64,000 nucleotides of DNA. It comes from Sphingobacteriales bacterium. Lineage in GTDB: Bacteria; Bacteroidota; Bacteroidia; Chitinophagales; CAIOSU01. This document shows positions 53,296 to 61,822 of the stretch, one piece after another. The position numbers and the translations under genes were made by a program. The notes under the pieces are model-generated. The model was not told where the DNA came from. It did not search any database and saw nothing but the letters and a program-made list of their open reading frames with translations. The stretch covers positions 124,001 to 188,000 of the forward strand of contig JAIXUD010000002.1 in NCBI GenBank assembly GCA_027483645.1, read 5' to 3'. Positions within the stretch are counted from its first letter, which is position 1, and every line of letters starts with the position of its first letter.

Positions 53296-54031
53296 CAACT
53301 ACACGCTAGTATATAGCCAGCCCATTAAGGGCTCCGTACTTACTTCCGACAAGTTTGGATCGGCCTATGTAATTACGGGCAAAAAGGAGCTCATCAAATT
53401 CGACCCGATTTACAATCGCTTTGTGGCGTATAGCCTACTCAAATTTGGCCAGCCCACGCATATTGATGCCAGCAACCCGCTTAGGCTGATGTTGTTTTTT
53501 AATGATTACGACATCATTGTTTTTTTGGATAATACCCTTTCTGAGAAGTCGGTAATACGGCTGCAAAGCATGGGCCCGCAACAGGTGGATGTAACCTGCC
53601 TAGCGCTGGATAACAACATCTGGATATACGACGAGCTGGTGTACAAGCTGCGCAAGATCGACGAGCAGCTCAACATCATCCGCGAGAGCGACGACCTATC
53701 GTTGCTGTTTAATAGGTCAATAAGGCCCAACTTCCTATTAGAAGCCGATAATCGCCTATTTGTAAACGAGCCTGAAAAGGGCGTGCATGTATTTGATGTA
53801 TTCGGGGCTTTTAGCCAAACCATACCACTGAAGGGTTTGGATAACTTCCAGGTGTTTCTGGGCCAATTGGTATACTTCCAAAATGGGCAGCTATTTAGCT
53901 ACAACCTTCAAACCTTTGATACCCGCCCCATACCCCTACCAGAAGTAACCGGAACCATACTAGATGTGCATATACAAAGCGAGCGCTTGTTGGTGTTGAC
54001 GGAGAGCGAATTGCTGGTGTATTCGTATTGA
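53216..54031 (+). CDS. Secreted beta-propeller-like protein
   Basis: A protein of about 271 residues. The N terminus is a signal peptide (CFRIATLTLALMWWCGSLMAS). Candidate starts are ATG at 53204, 53216 or 53225; all overlap the end of lpxH. The mature part is made of repeated short beta strands with KFDPIYNRF, WIYDELVYKLRKID, HVFDVFGAFSQT and LFSYNLQTF, resembling the blades of a propeller. No enzymatic motif is visible. Translation is likely coupled to lpxH, so it may serve the outer membrane, but this is only positional evidence. Confidence 0.7.
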   Translation: MGKMYKCFRIATLTLALMWWCGSLMASNYTLVYSQPIKGSVLTSDKFGSAYVITGKKELIKFDPIYNRFVAYSLLKFGQPTHIDASNPLRLMLFFNDYDIIVFLDNTLSEKSVIRLQSMGPQQVDVTCLALDNNIWIYDELVYKLRKIDEQLNIIRESDDLSLLFNRSIRPNFLLEADNRLFVNEPEKGVHVFDVFGAFSQTIPLKGLDNFQVFLGQLVYFQNGQLFSYNLQTFDTRPIPLPEVTGTILDVHIQSERLLVLTESELLVYSY

Positions 54032-54090
54032 AAAGAGTTGCGGGTTGCGAGTTACGGGTTGTGAGTTGAATTTAAATGAGATTATGTATA

Positions 54091-54768
54091 AGTCCCCTTG
54101 GGGACGATAGGTTGGTAGCAGAAAAATCGCCACATTTCATATAATCCCTTTAGGGATGACACACCCATAACAGGTACGTTTATCACCCAAACGAGAATAC
54201 ATTTATGGCTAACACTTATACTCAGATACATTTGCAATTCGTATTTGCAGTTAAGTATCGTGAAGGACTTGTAAACAGGGAATGGAAAGAAAGGCTGCAC
54301 ATGTACATTACGGGTATTGTACAGGGCAACAAGCACAAACTGTTGGCTATTAACGCCATGCCTGATCATACCCACATATTTGTAGGTATGCGTCCTCATC
54401 AATCAGTTTCAGATTTATTGCAAGATATTAAAGCTGGGACATCCAAATGGATAAATGATAACAAGTTGGTTAGGGGGAGGTTTGAGTGGCAAGAAGGTTA
54501 TGGGGCTTTTTCTTATGGCGCATCGCAAATAGATGAAGTGGTTAATTATATCAACAATCAAGAGGAACACCATAGGCACTTTTCTTTTCGGGAGGAATAC
54601 TTGAATTTTTTAGAGAAGTTTAAAGTGGAGTATGACGAGCGGTATGTTTTTAAGGATTTGGTTTAGCCTAGTGGTTGCGGTTGTGGTGTGGGTACGTGTC
54701 GTCCCTACGGGACTTTAAGGGTGGGGTGGCTTTGGTTGCTACCAACCTTACGTCCCCAAGGGGACTTA
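54091..54768. mobile_element. IS200-like element with hairpin ends
   Basis: Positions 54091-54121 and 54738-54768 are inverted repeats that agree at 29 of 31 bases (AAGTCCCCTTGGGGACG and GGTTGGTAGCA). Each arm contains the perfect hairpin GTCCCC-tt-GGGGAC. A second hairpin follows inward on each side (ATCCC-ttta-GGGAT on the left, GTCCC-tac-GGGAC on the right). This layout, hairpin ends around a Y1 transposase, is like a RAYT or IS200 unit; long inverted repeats are unusual for IS200. Confidence 0.82.
54205..54666 (+). CDS. tnpA: IS200/IS605-like Y1 (HUH) transposase
   Basis: A 153-residue transposase. The HUH motif is PDHTHIFV, preceded by the first strand TQIHLQFVFAVKYREGL. The catalytic tyrosine is in the WQEGYGAFSYGASQIDEVVNYINNQ segment, which is the usual position. 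It would cut single-stranded DNA at hairpins. The frame is intact, so the element may be active. A RAYT assignment (REP-associated) is also possible. The gene is flanked by the hairpin ends listed for the element. Confidence 0.92.
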   Translation: MANTYTQIHLQFVFAVKYREGLVNREWKERLHMYITGIVQGNKHKLLAINAMPDHTHIFVGMRPHQSVSDLLQDIKAGTSKWINDNKLVRGRFEWQEGYGAFSYGASQIDEVVNYINNQEEHHRHFSFREEYLNFLEKFKVEYDERYVFKDLV

Positions 54769-54882
54769 AAAATTAAAAAGGGGTAGGTTGAAAATTAAAG
54801 AAATTGCTCTTGACCCTATTTCGTTCTCGATATTTTCAACTCGTAACCCGTAACTCGTAACCCGCAACTCGTAACTCGTAAC

Positions 54883-54890
54883 TATCTTTG
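54883..54890 (+). promoter_or_regulatory. -7 promoter box of prfA
   Basis: TATCTTTG, ending 6 bp before the ATG at 54897, so the start is almost leaderless. The box begins at the last base of the CGTAACYCG array. Confidence 0.55.
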
Positions 54891-54896
54891 CACCCT

Positions 54897-55970
54897 ATGC
54901 TAGACAAACTAGAGCAATTAAAACAAAAGTGGGAAGACCTGGAACAGCGCCTCTCAGACCCAACCGTATTGGCCGACCAGAAACGCTTTAAGCAAACCAG
55001 TAAGGAATACAAAGACCTGGGGGTGATAGTGGCTGCATACCGAAAGTACAAGAACGTGGTGGACAACATCCGTAACAATAAAGACTTGCTGCGCACGGAG
55101 AAAGACGAAGAATTTCGCGCCATGGCGAAGGAGGAGCTGGACTTGCTAGAGCCTCAGAAGGAGCAAATGGAGGCCGACATCCGCCTAATGCTAGTACCTA
55201 AGGATGCCGAAGACGAGCGCGATGTAATATTGGAGATACGATCGGGCACGGGCGGCGATGAGGCCAGCATTTTCGCGGGCGACCTTTACCGCATGTACAC
55301 CCGCTACATTGACAACAAAGGCTGGAAGTGGGAACTGATAAACGATAGCCCAGGCACCGCGGGCGGCTATAAGGAAGTGGTGATAAACGTGAGCGGCGAG
55401 GAAGTGTATAGCGTAATGAAATACGAGAGCGGCGTGCACCGCGTGCAGCGTGTACCAGCCACAGAGTCGCAGGGCCGGATACATACCTCGGCAGCATCGG
55501 TGGCGGTAATGCCAGAGGCTGATGAGGTGGATGTGGACCTGGATATGAAAGACGTAAAGGTGGACACCTTCCGTAGTAGTGGTGCTGGCGGACAGCACGT
55601 AAACAAAGTGGAATCGGCAGTGCGGATGACGCACATACCTACCGGTATAGTGGTGGAGTGCCAAGCTGAACGTAGCCAGATGAAGAACCGTGAATCAGCA
55701 TTGAAGACATTACGTACCCGCATGTATGAAGCCGAATTGGAAAAGCGCAATGCGGAAATAGCCGCTACGCGCAAAACCCTCGTTTCTACTGGAGACCGCA
55801 GTGCCAAAATACGTACTTACAACTACCCGCAAGGCCGCATTACCGATCACCGAATAGGCTTTACCAGCTACAACCTACCAGACTTTATGGGCGGTAATAT
55901 CGAGGAAATGATACAAGCCCTGCAGCTTGCGGAGAATATGGAGAAGCTGAAGGCTGGGGGGTTGGCTTAA
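54897..55970 (+). CDS. prfA: Peptide chain release factor 1
   Basis: Recognises UAA and UAG and releases the finished peptide. The codon-recognition motif is HRVQRVPATESQGRIHTS with PAT, and the catalytic GGQ is in RSSGAGGQHVNKVES. Length is 357 residues. The TTG at 54888 could start the frame, but it is part of the -7 promoter box, so ATG 54897 (MLDKLEQLKQ) is correct. Confidence 0.97.
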   Translation: MLDKLEQLKQKWEDLEQRLSDPTVLADQKRFKQTSKEYKDLGVIVAAYRKYKNVVDNIRNNKDLLRTEKDEEFRAMAKEELDLLEPQKEQMEADIRLMLVPKDAEDERDVILEIRSGTGGDEASIFAGDLYRMYTRYIDNKGWKWELINDSPGTAGGYKEVVINVSGEEVYSVMKYESGVHRVQRVPATESQGRIHTSAASVAVMPEADEVDVDLDMKDVKVDTFRSSGAGGQHVNKVESAVRMTHIPTGIVVECQAERSQMKNRESALKTLRTRMYEAELEKRNAEIAATRKTLVSTGDRSAKIRTYNYPQGRITDHRIGFTSYNLPDFMGGNIEEMIQALQLAENMEKLKAGGLA

Positions 55971-56040
55971 TCCAAAATCATGAACCTATTTTTAAAAATC
56001 GAATTTAACTGGTAGCTTGTCGGAAATAAATCCTAATCCC

Positions 56041-57318
56041 ATGCTTGCCATCCAACAACCCCGCAAAGTAGCCATTATAGGTTATAACCGCATCCCATTT
56101 GCACGCCAAAACACCGCGTATACCTTGGCTAGTAACCAAGATATGATGACGGCGGCCCTGAACGGACTTATTGACCGCTATAAGCTTCAGGGCAAATTGT
56201 TGGGCGAAGTGGCAGGCGGTGCGGTAATAAAAAGTAGCCTCGACCTTAACTTGATGCGCGAAAGTGTGCTTAGCACGTCGCTGGACCCGGCCACGCCGGC
56301 TTGTGATATACAGCAGGCATGTGATACGGGCATCGAGTCGGCCATATATATTGGCAATAAAATAGCTTTGGGGCAAATTGAAGTAGGCATAGCAGGTGGG
56401 GTTGATTCTACCAGCAATGTGCCGCTATTGCTCAATGCCAGCCTTACCAAAAAGCTATTGGCTGCCCGCCGCGCCAAAACCACTCGCGATCGCCTAAAAA
56501 CTTTCTTTAGCATACGCCCTAGCGACTTCACGCCCGTGCCTCCAGAAAATATGGAGCCTCGTACTGGCCTTTCAATGGGCGGGCATACGGAGATTACCAC
56601 CAAATACTACAGCATACCTCGCCAAGAGCAAGACCAACTAGCGTACGAAAGCCACCAAAAATTGGCCAAGGCTTATAATGAAGGCTTCTTTAACGATATG
56701 ATTACCCCTTATTTGGGCTTGCAGAAGGATAACGTATTGCGCCCAGATAGCACAATGGAAAAGCTGTCAACGCTAAAGCCAGCATTTGATAAAGCAAGCG
56801 GCTCCTTAACCGCAGGCAATTCATCGCCGCTTACCGATGGTGCCTCATGCATATTATTAGCCAGCGATGAGTGGGCACAGGCTAACAACTTACCAGTATT
56901 AGCCTACATCACCTTTGCTGAACTGGCAGCGATAGAGTACGTGCAGAACAAGCATAACCTGCTGTTAGCACCCATCAACGCCAGTAACCGCATGTTCAAG
57001 AAAGCAGGGTTGAAACTGCAAGACTTTGACTATTACGAGATACACGAAGCCTTTGCAGGGCAGGTACTGGCAACGCTTAAGATTTGGGAAAGCCCAGAGC
57101 TAAGCAAACAATTCGGCGTGGAAGCCCTAGGCAGCATTGACCGCAGCAAACTGAACGTAAATGGTAGCAGCCTGGCCACGGGCCACCCCTTTGCCGCAAC
57201 GGGCGGTAGGGTAATAGCCACTGCCGCCAAACTTTTGAACCAAAAAGGTTCGGGTAGGGCGTTTATTTCGGTGTGCGCCGCAGGTGGGCAGGGCATTACC
57301 ATGATATTGGAAAAGTAA
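56041..57318 (+). CDS. Acetyl-CoA C-acyltransferase (thiolase)
   Basis: A 425-residue thiolase. The acylated cysteine is in CDIQQACDTGIESA, the catalytic histidine in YEIHEAFAGQ, and the second cysteine in SVCAAGGQG. It carries out the last step of fatty-acid beta-oxidation or acetoacetyl-CoA formation. The opening is KVAIIGYNRIPFARQNTAYT. An upstream TTG at 56017 would add 8 residues; the ATG at 56041 is preferred. A terminator follows. Confidence 0.93.
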   Translation: MLAIQQPRKVAIIGYNRIPFARQNTAYTLASNQDMMTAALNGLIDRYKLQGKLLGEVAGGAVIKSSLDLNLMRESVLSTSLDPATPACDIQQACDTGIESAIYIGNKIALGQIEVGIAGGVDSTSNVPLLLNASLTKKLLAARRAKTTRDRLKTFFSIRPSDFTPVPPENMEPRTGLSMGGHTEITTKYYSIPRQEQDQLAYESHQKLAKAYNEGFFNDMITPYLGLQKDNVLRPDSTMEKLSTLKPAFDKASGSLTAGNSSPLTDGASCILLASDEWAQANNLPVLAYITFAELAAIEYVQNKHNLLLAPINASNRMFKKAGLKLQDFDYYEIHEAFAGQVLATLKIWESPELSKQFGVEALGSIDRSKLNVNGSSLATGHPFAATGGRVIATAAKLLNQKGSGRAFISVCAAGGQGITMILEK

Positions 57319-57334
57319 TACTTACAATTGCCTA

Positions 57335-57378
57335 AAATAAAGAAGGACACTAAGATTGCTTAGCGTCCTTCTTTATTT
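57335..57378. terminator. Bidirectional terminator between thiolase and the heavy-metal-domain gene
   Basis: 20-nt arms (AAATAAAGAAGGACaCTAAG and its near complement) pair at 19 of 20 positions with an ATTG loop. It begins 17 bp past the plus-strand thiolase stop and 14 bp past the minus-strand stop of the next gene. Poly-A and poly-T edges allow use on both strands. Confidence 0.9.
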
Positions 57379-57391
57379 AGATACTTAATGC

Positions 57392-57742
57392 TCAATGCCC
57401 GTGACCATCCTTTTGGCAGCAATGCGGCAGGCTAGTGCGGGTTTTGTCGTTGCCCGGTAATTCATCAGCGCTATAGCCCGTTTCGGTTACAGCCTTTTTA
57501 ATTGCGGCCGCATCTACCTTTTCTTTGTTGTAGGTTACTGTAAGCACTTTGGTTTTTACGTCCAAAACAGCCGATTTTACGCCTTTCAACTTTACCACAT
57601 TGGCCTCAATGCGCTCTTTACAGTGGCCGCATACGGCATCGGTTTGTATTTTAATGGTCTCCGTTTCGGTGCCAGCAAATACGTTAAGGCTCACCAAAAA
57701 GGTAAGGATAATGCTAAGGGTAAATGGTGCTATGTTTTTCAT
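57392..57742 (-). CDS. Secreted heavy-metal-associated domain protein
   Basis: A 116-residue protein. The frame extends further upstream, but the ATG at 57742 opens a clean signal peptide (MKNIAPFTLSIILTFLVSLNVFA-G). The mature part is a heavy-metal-associated fold with the CxxC site as CGHCKERIE and the TVTYNKEKVDAAAIKKAVTETGYSA second half, as in copper chaperones and MerP. The tail LPHCCQKDGHGH is a Cys/His-rich metal-binding extension. It may bind copper in the periplasm. The minus-strand TAACTTTA upstream resembles a -7 box. Confidence 0.86.
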   Translation of the reverse strand: MKNIAPFTLSIILTFLVSLNVFAGTETETIKIQTDAVCGHCKERIEANVVKLKGVKSAVLDVKTKVLTVTYNKEKVDAAAIKKAVTETGYSADELPGNDKTRTSLPHCCQKDGHGH

Positions 57743-57873
57743 GGTAATGATTTTTAAAGTTAAACAGTTATTTGTAGGTAGTAAGCAGTAATAATGCCAA
57801 GTGTTGTTTAATCGTTCAAATTTAACTGTTTTTAGCTTTCTGTGTTTCTTTTCAACCCTTGCCCCCAATTACT

Positions 57874-57881
57874 TACCTTTG
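57874..57881 (+). promoter_or_regulatory. -7 promoter box of purM
   Basis: TACCTTTG, ending 4 bp before the ATG at 57886. Confidence 0.55.
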
Positions 57882-57885
57882 CCCT

Positions 57886-59049
57886 ATGGATACCAATAAG
57901 TATGCCGCGCGGGGCGTATCGTCGCAAAAAGAAGATGTACACGAGGCTATCAAGCACTTGGATAAGGGTTTGTTCCCTAATGCTTTTTGTAAGATTTTGC
58001 CCGATTTGGCGGCAGGCTCGCCAGACCATTGCAACATTATGCATGCTGATACGGCCGGTACCAAAACCAGCTTAGCCTACCTCTATTGGCGCGAAACCGG
58101 CGATATGAGCGTATGGCGAGGCATTGTACAGGACTCACTGATTATGAACATAGATGACCTTATTTGCGTAGGCGCGGTGGACAATATCATCGTGAGTAGC
58201 ACAATCGGGAGAAATAAAAACTTGGTACCTGGTGAAGTGATAGCGGCCCTTATCAAAGGCAGCACCGATTTGATTGCCGAACTGGGTGAACTGGGCGTAA
58301 CGCTTCACCTAGCCGGTGGCGAAACTGCCGATGTGGGCGATATAGTGCGCACGCTGGATGTGGGTTACACTGCCTTTGCCCGCTTGCCGCGCAAAGATGT
58401 GCTGGAGAACAACATACGGGCAGGCCAAGTAATAGTGGGGTTGGCAAGCTATGGGCAGGCTACCTACGAAACCGAATACAACGGCGGCATGGGCAGCAAT
58501 GGCCTTACCAGTGCCCGCCACGATGTGCTGGGCCACTACTTAGCCGAAAAATACCCTGAGAGCTTTGACCCTAATGTGCCGCGTGAACTGGTATATGCGG
58601 GCAGCAAAAAGCTCACCGATATTGAGCCAGAAACGGGTTTGCCGATTGGTAAGCTCATCCTAAGCCCTACACGTACCTATGCGCCGGTAATAAAGCATGC
58701 GCTACAACAATACCGCAGCCAGATACACGGCATCATTCATTGCAGTGGTGGGGCGCAAACCAAGGTGATGAAATTTGCCCAAGGTGTGCACATCATTAAG
58801 GATAATTTGTTGCCAGTACCTCCCCTATTTAGGTTGATACAACAAGAGAGCGGCACTGGCTGGCGCGAAATGTACGAGGTGTTCAACATGGGCCACCGTA
58901 TGGAATTGTATGTGGATGAGGCCGCAGCCGAAGGGCTCATTGCCATCTCCAAATCGTTTGGTATTGATGCGCAGATTGTGGGTAGGGTTGAGGCTGCCGA
59001 AAGCATTAAGCTTACCATCAAAAGCCCCTATGGCAACTTTAATTGGTAA
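57886..59049 (+). CDS. purM: Phosphoribosylformylglycinamidine cyclo-ligase (AIR synthase)
   Basis: Makes aminoimidazole ribotide in purine synthesis. The 387-residue length is that of the Bacteroidota version, longer than the 345 residues of E. coli. Motifs are HADTAGTKTSLAYLYWRE, VQDSLIMNIDDLICVGA, LAGGETADVGDIVRT (the catalytic and ATP-binding loops) and GLTSARHDVL. A -7 promoter ends 4 bp upstream; the longer frame from 57859 would precede it. The distant purF is the only other purine gene here. Confidence 0.92.
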   Translation: MDTNKYAARGVSSQKEDVHEAIKHLDKGLFPNAFCKILPDLAAGSPDHCNIMHADTAGTKTSLAYLYWRETGDMSVWRGIVQDSLIMNIDDLICVGAVDNIIVSSTIGRNKNLVPGEVIAALIKGSTDLIAELGELGVTLHLAGGETADVGDIVRTLDVGYTAFARLPRKDVLENNIRAGQVIVGLASYGQATYETEYNGGMGSNGLTSARHDVLGHYLAEKYPESFDPNVPRELVYAGSKKLTDIEPETGLPIGKLILSPTRTYAPVIKHALQQYRSQIHGIIHCSGGAQTKVMKFAQGVHIIKDNLLPVPPLFRLIQQESGTGWREMYEVFNMGHRMELYVDEAAAEGLIAISKSFGIDAQIVGRVEAAESIKLTIKSPYGNFNW

Positions 59050-59145
59050 TTTTTCGCTAATTTTTTATGTAATTATTTGTTGAGAATATGTAAACCCATT
59101 ATCTTGGATACTTGCATTTTTTTAACCAAAAAAAACCACACAACT

Positions 59146-59574
59146 ATGTCAATTCTTGATCAAAATGTTACTGGAGAGGGCCTAGTAACGCCGCGCATGC
59201 GCGAAGCATTTGCCAACATGTCGCCTTGGATGCGCTTTATTGGCATTTTCGGTATGATTGTTTGCGTGCTATATGGCTTAATGATTATCATCACCCTTGC
59301 AGCAGGCAACAGTGCCCTATCGGCGTTCGGAGGCTTACCATTCGGAACAGGTATTTTCTTGGTACTACTGATTTTCATTGGCCTCGGCTTTTATTTAAGC
59401 TTGTTGATTTATCAATCTGGTAGCCGTATGAAAAGTTATGCCCGCTACAACGATTTGGCTGCACTAGAAGATGCCATTGTAAAGCAAAAGAACTATTGGG
59501 TAATTGCAGGCGCTTTGCTAGCCATCTATCTGGTTCTTGTTGTGTTATTCTTAGTGTACCTAGCAGTAATGTAA
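59146..59574 (+). CDS. DUF5362 membrane protein
   Basis: A 142-residue protein with three predicted membrane helices (about residues 25-50, 62-88 and 118-140) and short polar ends. The region SPWMRFIGIFGMIVCVLYGL and the soluble loop GSRMKSYARYNDLAALEDAIVKQKNYW fit the DUF5362 family of Bacteroidota. The ATG at 59146 is used; the frame is open further upstream. It precedes the SDR gene by 10 bp and is probably cotranscribed. Function unknown. Confidence 0.8.
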   Translation: MSILDQNVTGEGLVTPRMREAFANMSPWMRFIGIFGMIVCVLYGLMIIITLAAGNSALSAFGGLPFGTGIFLVLLIFIGLGFYLSLLIYQSGSRMKSYARYNDLAALEDAIVKQKNYWVIAGALLAIYLVLVVLFLVYLAVM

Positions 59575-59584
59575 TAATATCGAT

Positions 59585-60343
59585 ATGCCCAAAACTGCCT
59601 TAATAACCGGCGCCAGTAGCGGTATAGGTTACGAAACCGCCAAAACGCTCGCCAACCTTGGGTTTCAGTTAATTATTTGTGGGCGGCGGGAGGAACGTTT
59701 AAAGGAGTTGCAGGCAAGCCTGCAACTCCAAACTCCTGTCCATATCTTAGTATTTGATATTACCGATAGACAGGCGGTTACCCTTGCCTTAAATAGCTTG
59801 CCCACTGCTTTTAGCCAAATTGATTTACTGGTAAATAATGCCGGCAACGCCCACGGGCTTGGCCCCATTCACGAGGGCAACTTGGATGATTGGGACACGA
59901 TGATTGATCTTAATATAAAAGGCCTACTTTACCTTACCCGCCTTATTGCACCACAAATGGTGGCCCGAAAATCGGGTCATATCATTAATGTTGGCTCCAT
60001 AGCTGGCAAAGAAGTATATGCCAATGGCAATGTATACTGCGCTAGCAAACACGCCGTGGATGCCCTTACCCGCAGCATGCTCATCGACCTTAACCCTTTC
60101 GGCATAAAAGTAGGTGCCATCAACCCGGGCATGGTGGAAACCGAGTTTTCTATCGTTCGCTTTAAAGGTGACGAAGAGCGCGCGAAAAAAGTATACGACG
60201 GCCTACAACCCCTTACCGCAAAAGATGTAGCCGAAGTTATCGGCTTTATGGCAAGTCTGCCCCCGCATGTAAATATTAGTGATCTTACTTTGCTGCCAAC
60301 CGCGCAGGGTGCGGCTACAGTGGTGAAGAGGCAGATAGACTAG
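59585..60343 (+). CDS. SDR family NAD(P)-dependent oxidoreductase (YdfG-like)
   Basis: A 252-residue short-chain dehydrogenase. The cofactor motif is ALITGASSGIGYETA with ICGRREERL for NADP preference, NNAGNAHG, and the catalytic Ser in NVGSIAGKEV with the YxxxK in VYCASKHAVDAL. The C-terminal part resembles E. coli YdfG, which acts on 3-hydroxy acids and serine. The stop codon abuts the minus-strand FAD gene stop with no base between (TAGCTA). Confidence 0.92.
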   Translation: MPKTALITGASSGIGYETAKTLANLGFQLIICGRREERLKELQASLQLQTPVHILVFDITDRQAVTLALNSLPTAFSQIDLLVNNAGNAHGLGPIHEGNLDDWDTMIDLNIKGLLYLTRLIAPQMVARKSGHIINVGSIAGKEVYANGNVYCASKHAVDALTRSMLIDLNPFGIKVGAINPGMVETEFSIVRFKGDEERAKKVYDGLQPLTAKDVAEVIGFMASLPPHVNISDLTLLPTAQGAATVVKRQID

Positions 60344-61822
60344 CTAAGCAAATATCCCCTTAAGCGGCACACTCTCCAACAGATTTTCTTGCAACCCTTC
60401 TTTGCTGAAAATGGCATTGGCCGCTAGGGCGCCTGATGTATAGGCCGCCTCCATCAGCATACTGGGGTTGTCCATTTTCACCCAATCTCCCGCAAGGTAT
60501 AGGCCCGGCACATCGGTAGTAATGCCTGGGCGGTTGGCATAAAGGCCCGTATGGAATGCTGGGAAATCGTGCCGGTGTTGGAAGAATTCGTGTCGAATCT
60601 GTAAGTCCTTCAACTCAGGGAAATATTGAAAAAACTCATCCATCAGCGCTTGCTTTATGGCAGCATCGACTGTCAAGTCGTTGGGCAGGGCGTAAGAGTG
60701 CAGCTCAAAGATGCCACCGTTATGTTGCTGGCTCCAAGCGGCAGAGGTTTTTTCCATTTTATGGTAAAGCGTAATGCTATCTAATGCGCGTAGCCTATCG
60801 GTAAAGATAAAGAATGGCAAATCTTGCCTGGCCTCAAACTTATCCGTCCAAATGCGCAGCACCGCATACCTATCAGATGGTTTGAGGCCTGTGATGGCTT
60901 TGTTGAAATTCGAATATTGTTGTAGGCTGGGCGAGTGCTCTATAAGCGGGCCGATGTGCCTTACATCAGTACACAATACCACATAATCAAACAGCTCTCC
61001 ATTTACCGTAAAGCCATCGGGCTTGCGGGTAATCTGGTTAATCGGGGTGTTCTTTTGTATGGTGGCTCCGTGTTGGTGCATGTGACGCTCGCAGCAATCA
61101 ATAAAGGCCTTCTGGAAATCATCATCCAGCACATCGTACAGTAGACCATCTTCATTGCTCAAAAAGTAAAAATGGAAACCTTTAATCAGCTCCGCCATGC
61201 TCATTTTATCAGGCTCCGAGAAAAAAGCCCTGGCAAATGAATTGAACACCAGCCGCATGCGCTTCGGCATCAGCGTTCGGCGGGCATAGTTTTCAAAGCT
61301 CTCGTTATCGAAGTTCTTAAACGTCTTATCCCTATCATAGTTAAGCAAGCTGAGGAACGGCATGCTAAAAGGGCTGATCAACGTAAGAAAGTTGAATACG
61401 CCGCGCTTTCGCAAATCAAGCACATTAAGGCCGGGCGTGGGGTCAAGGTCTTTAAAGCCCATGCTTTGGCCGTCTTCCATCAGTATCAGGTAGTCGTCAA
61501 TCGGTATCAGGTTCTTAAAGGCATCGATGCGCTTCATGTACTCGCGCAGGTTGTAATACTGGCGGAAGAAAGCATGGAAGCCGTGCTCCACGTTCAAGGT
61601 TTCGCCATGGCTATCAAACGTCCACGCACCTACCTTCCCACCTAGGAAGTTGTCCTTCTCAAACAGCGTTACCTCAAACCCCCGCTCCGCCAAATTGCTG
61701 GTGGCCGATATACCCGCTAACCCGCCACCAATTACTGCTACCCGTTTGGTTTTAGCCAGCTTGGTAGGCAGTGCGGTATTAGGCTTGTTGAGGGCTACCC
61801 GGTAGTTTTGTAGCTTAGTCAT
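60344..61822 (-). CDS. FAD-dependent oxidoreductase (carotenoid/squalene desaturase-like)
   Basis: A 492-residue flavoprotein. The FAD motif is RVAVIGGGLAGISATSNLAERGFEVTLFEKDNFLGGKVG, with EHGFHAFF following, and a C-terminal GLYLAGDWVKMDNPSMLMEAAYTSG. It resembles zeta-carotene/phytoene desaturases and hydroxysqualene dehydroxylase. The ATG at 61822 is chosen because it overlaps the upstream Rieske gene by 8 bp (ATGACTAA). Pairing with a Rieske protein recalls isorenieratene synthase, where the two parts are fused; a carotenoid role is a possibility, not proven. Confidence 0.85.
   Translation of the reverse strand: MTKLQNYRVALNKPNTALPTKLAKTKRVAVIGGGLAGISATSNLAERGFEVTLFEKDNFLGGKVGAWTFDSHGETLNVEHGFHAFFRQYYNLREYMKRIDAFKNLIPIDDYLILMEDGQSMGFKDLDPTPGLNVLDLRKRGVFNFLTLISPFSMPFLSLLNYDRDKTFKNFDNESFENYARRTLMPKRMRLVFNSFARAFFSEPDKMSMAELIKGFHFYFLSNEDGLLYDVLDDDFQKAFIDCCERHMHQHGATIQKNTPINQITRKPDGFTVNGELFDYVVLCTDVRHIGPLIEHSPSLQQYSNFNKAITGLKPSDRYAVLRIWTDKFEARQDLPFFIFTDRLRALDSITLYHKMEKTSAAWSQQHNGGIFELHSYALPNDLTVDAAIKQALMDEFFQYFPELKDLQIRHEFFQHRHDFPAFHTGLYANRPGITTDVPGLYLAGDWVKMDNPSMLMEAAYTSGALAANAIFSKEGLQENLLESVPLKGIFA

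Larger units (their letters stand above)
54035..54883. repeat. Inverted CGTAACYCG arrays enclosing the IS200-like element
   Basis: The left arm 54035-54068 reads GAGTTGCGGGTTGCGAGTTACGGGTT, the right arm 54838-54883 reads AACTCGTAACCCGTAACTCGTAACCCGC. They are inverted copies of the same word. The IS200-like element, 54091-54768, sits between them, so the pair was probably a normal repeat element that the insertion entered. Confidence 0.8.

Noticed and set aside
7954-54883. CRISPR array as an explanation of the short-word repeats
   Set aside because: Words are 7-10 bp, contiguous without unique spacers, and often inverted; no cas gene is present.
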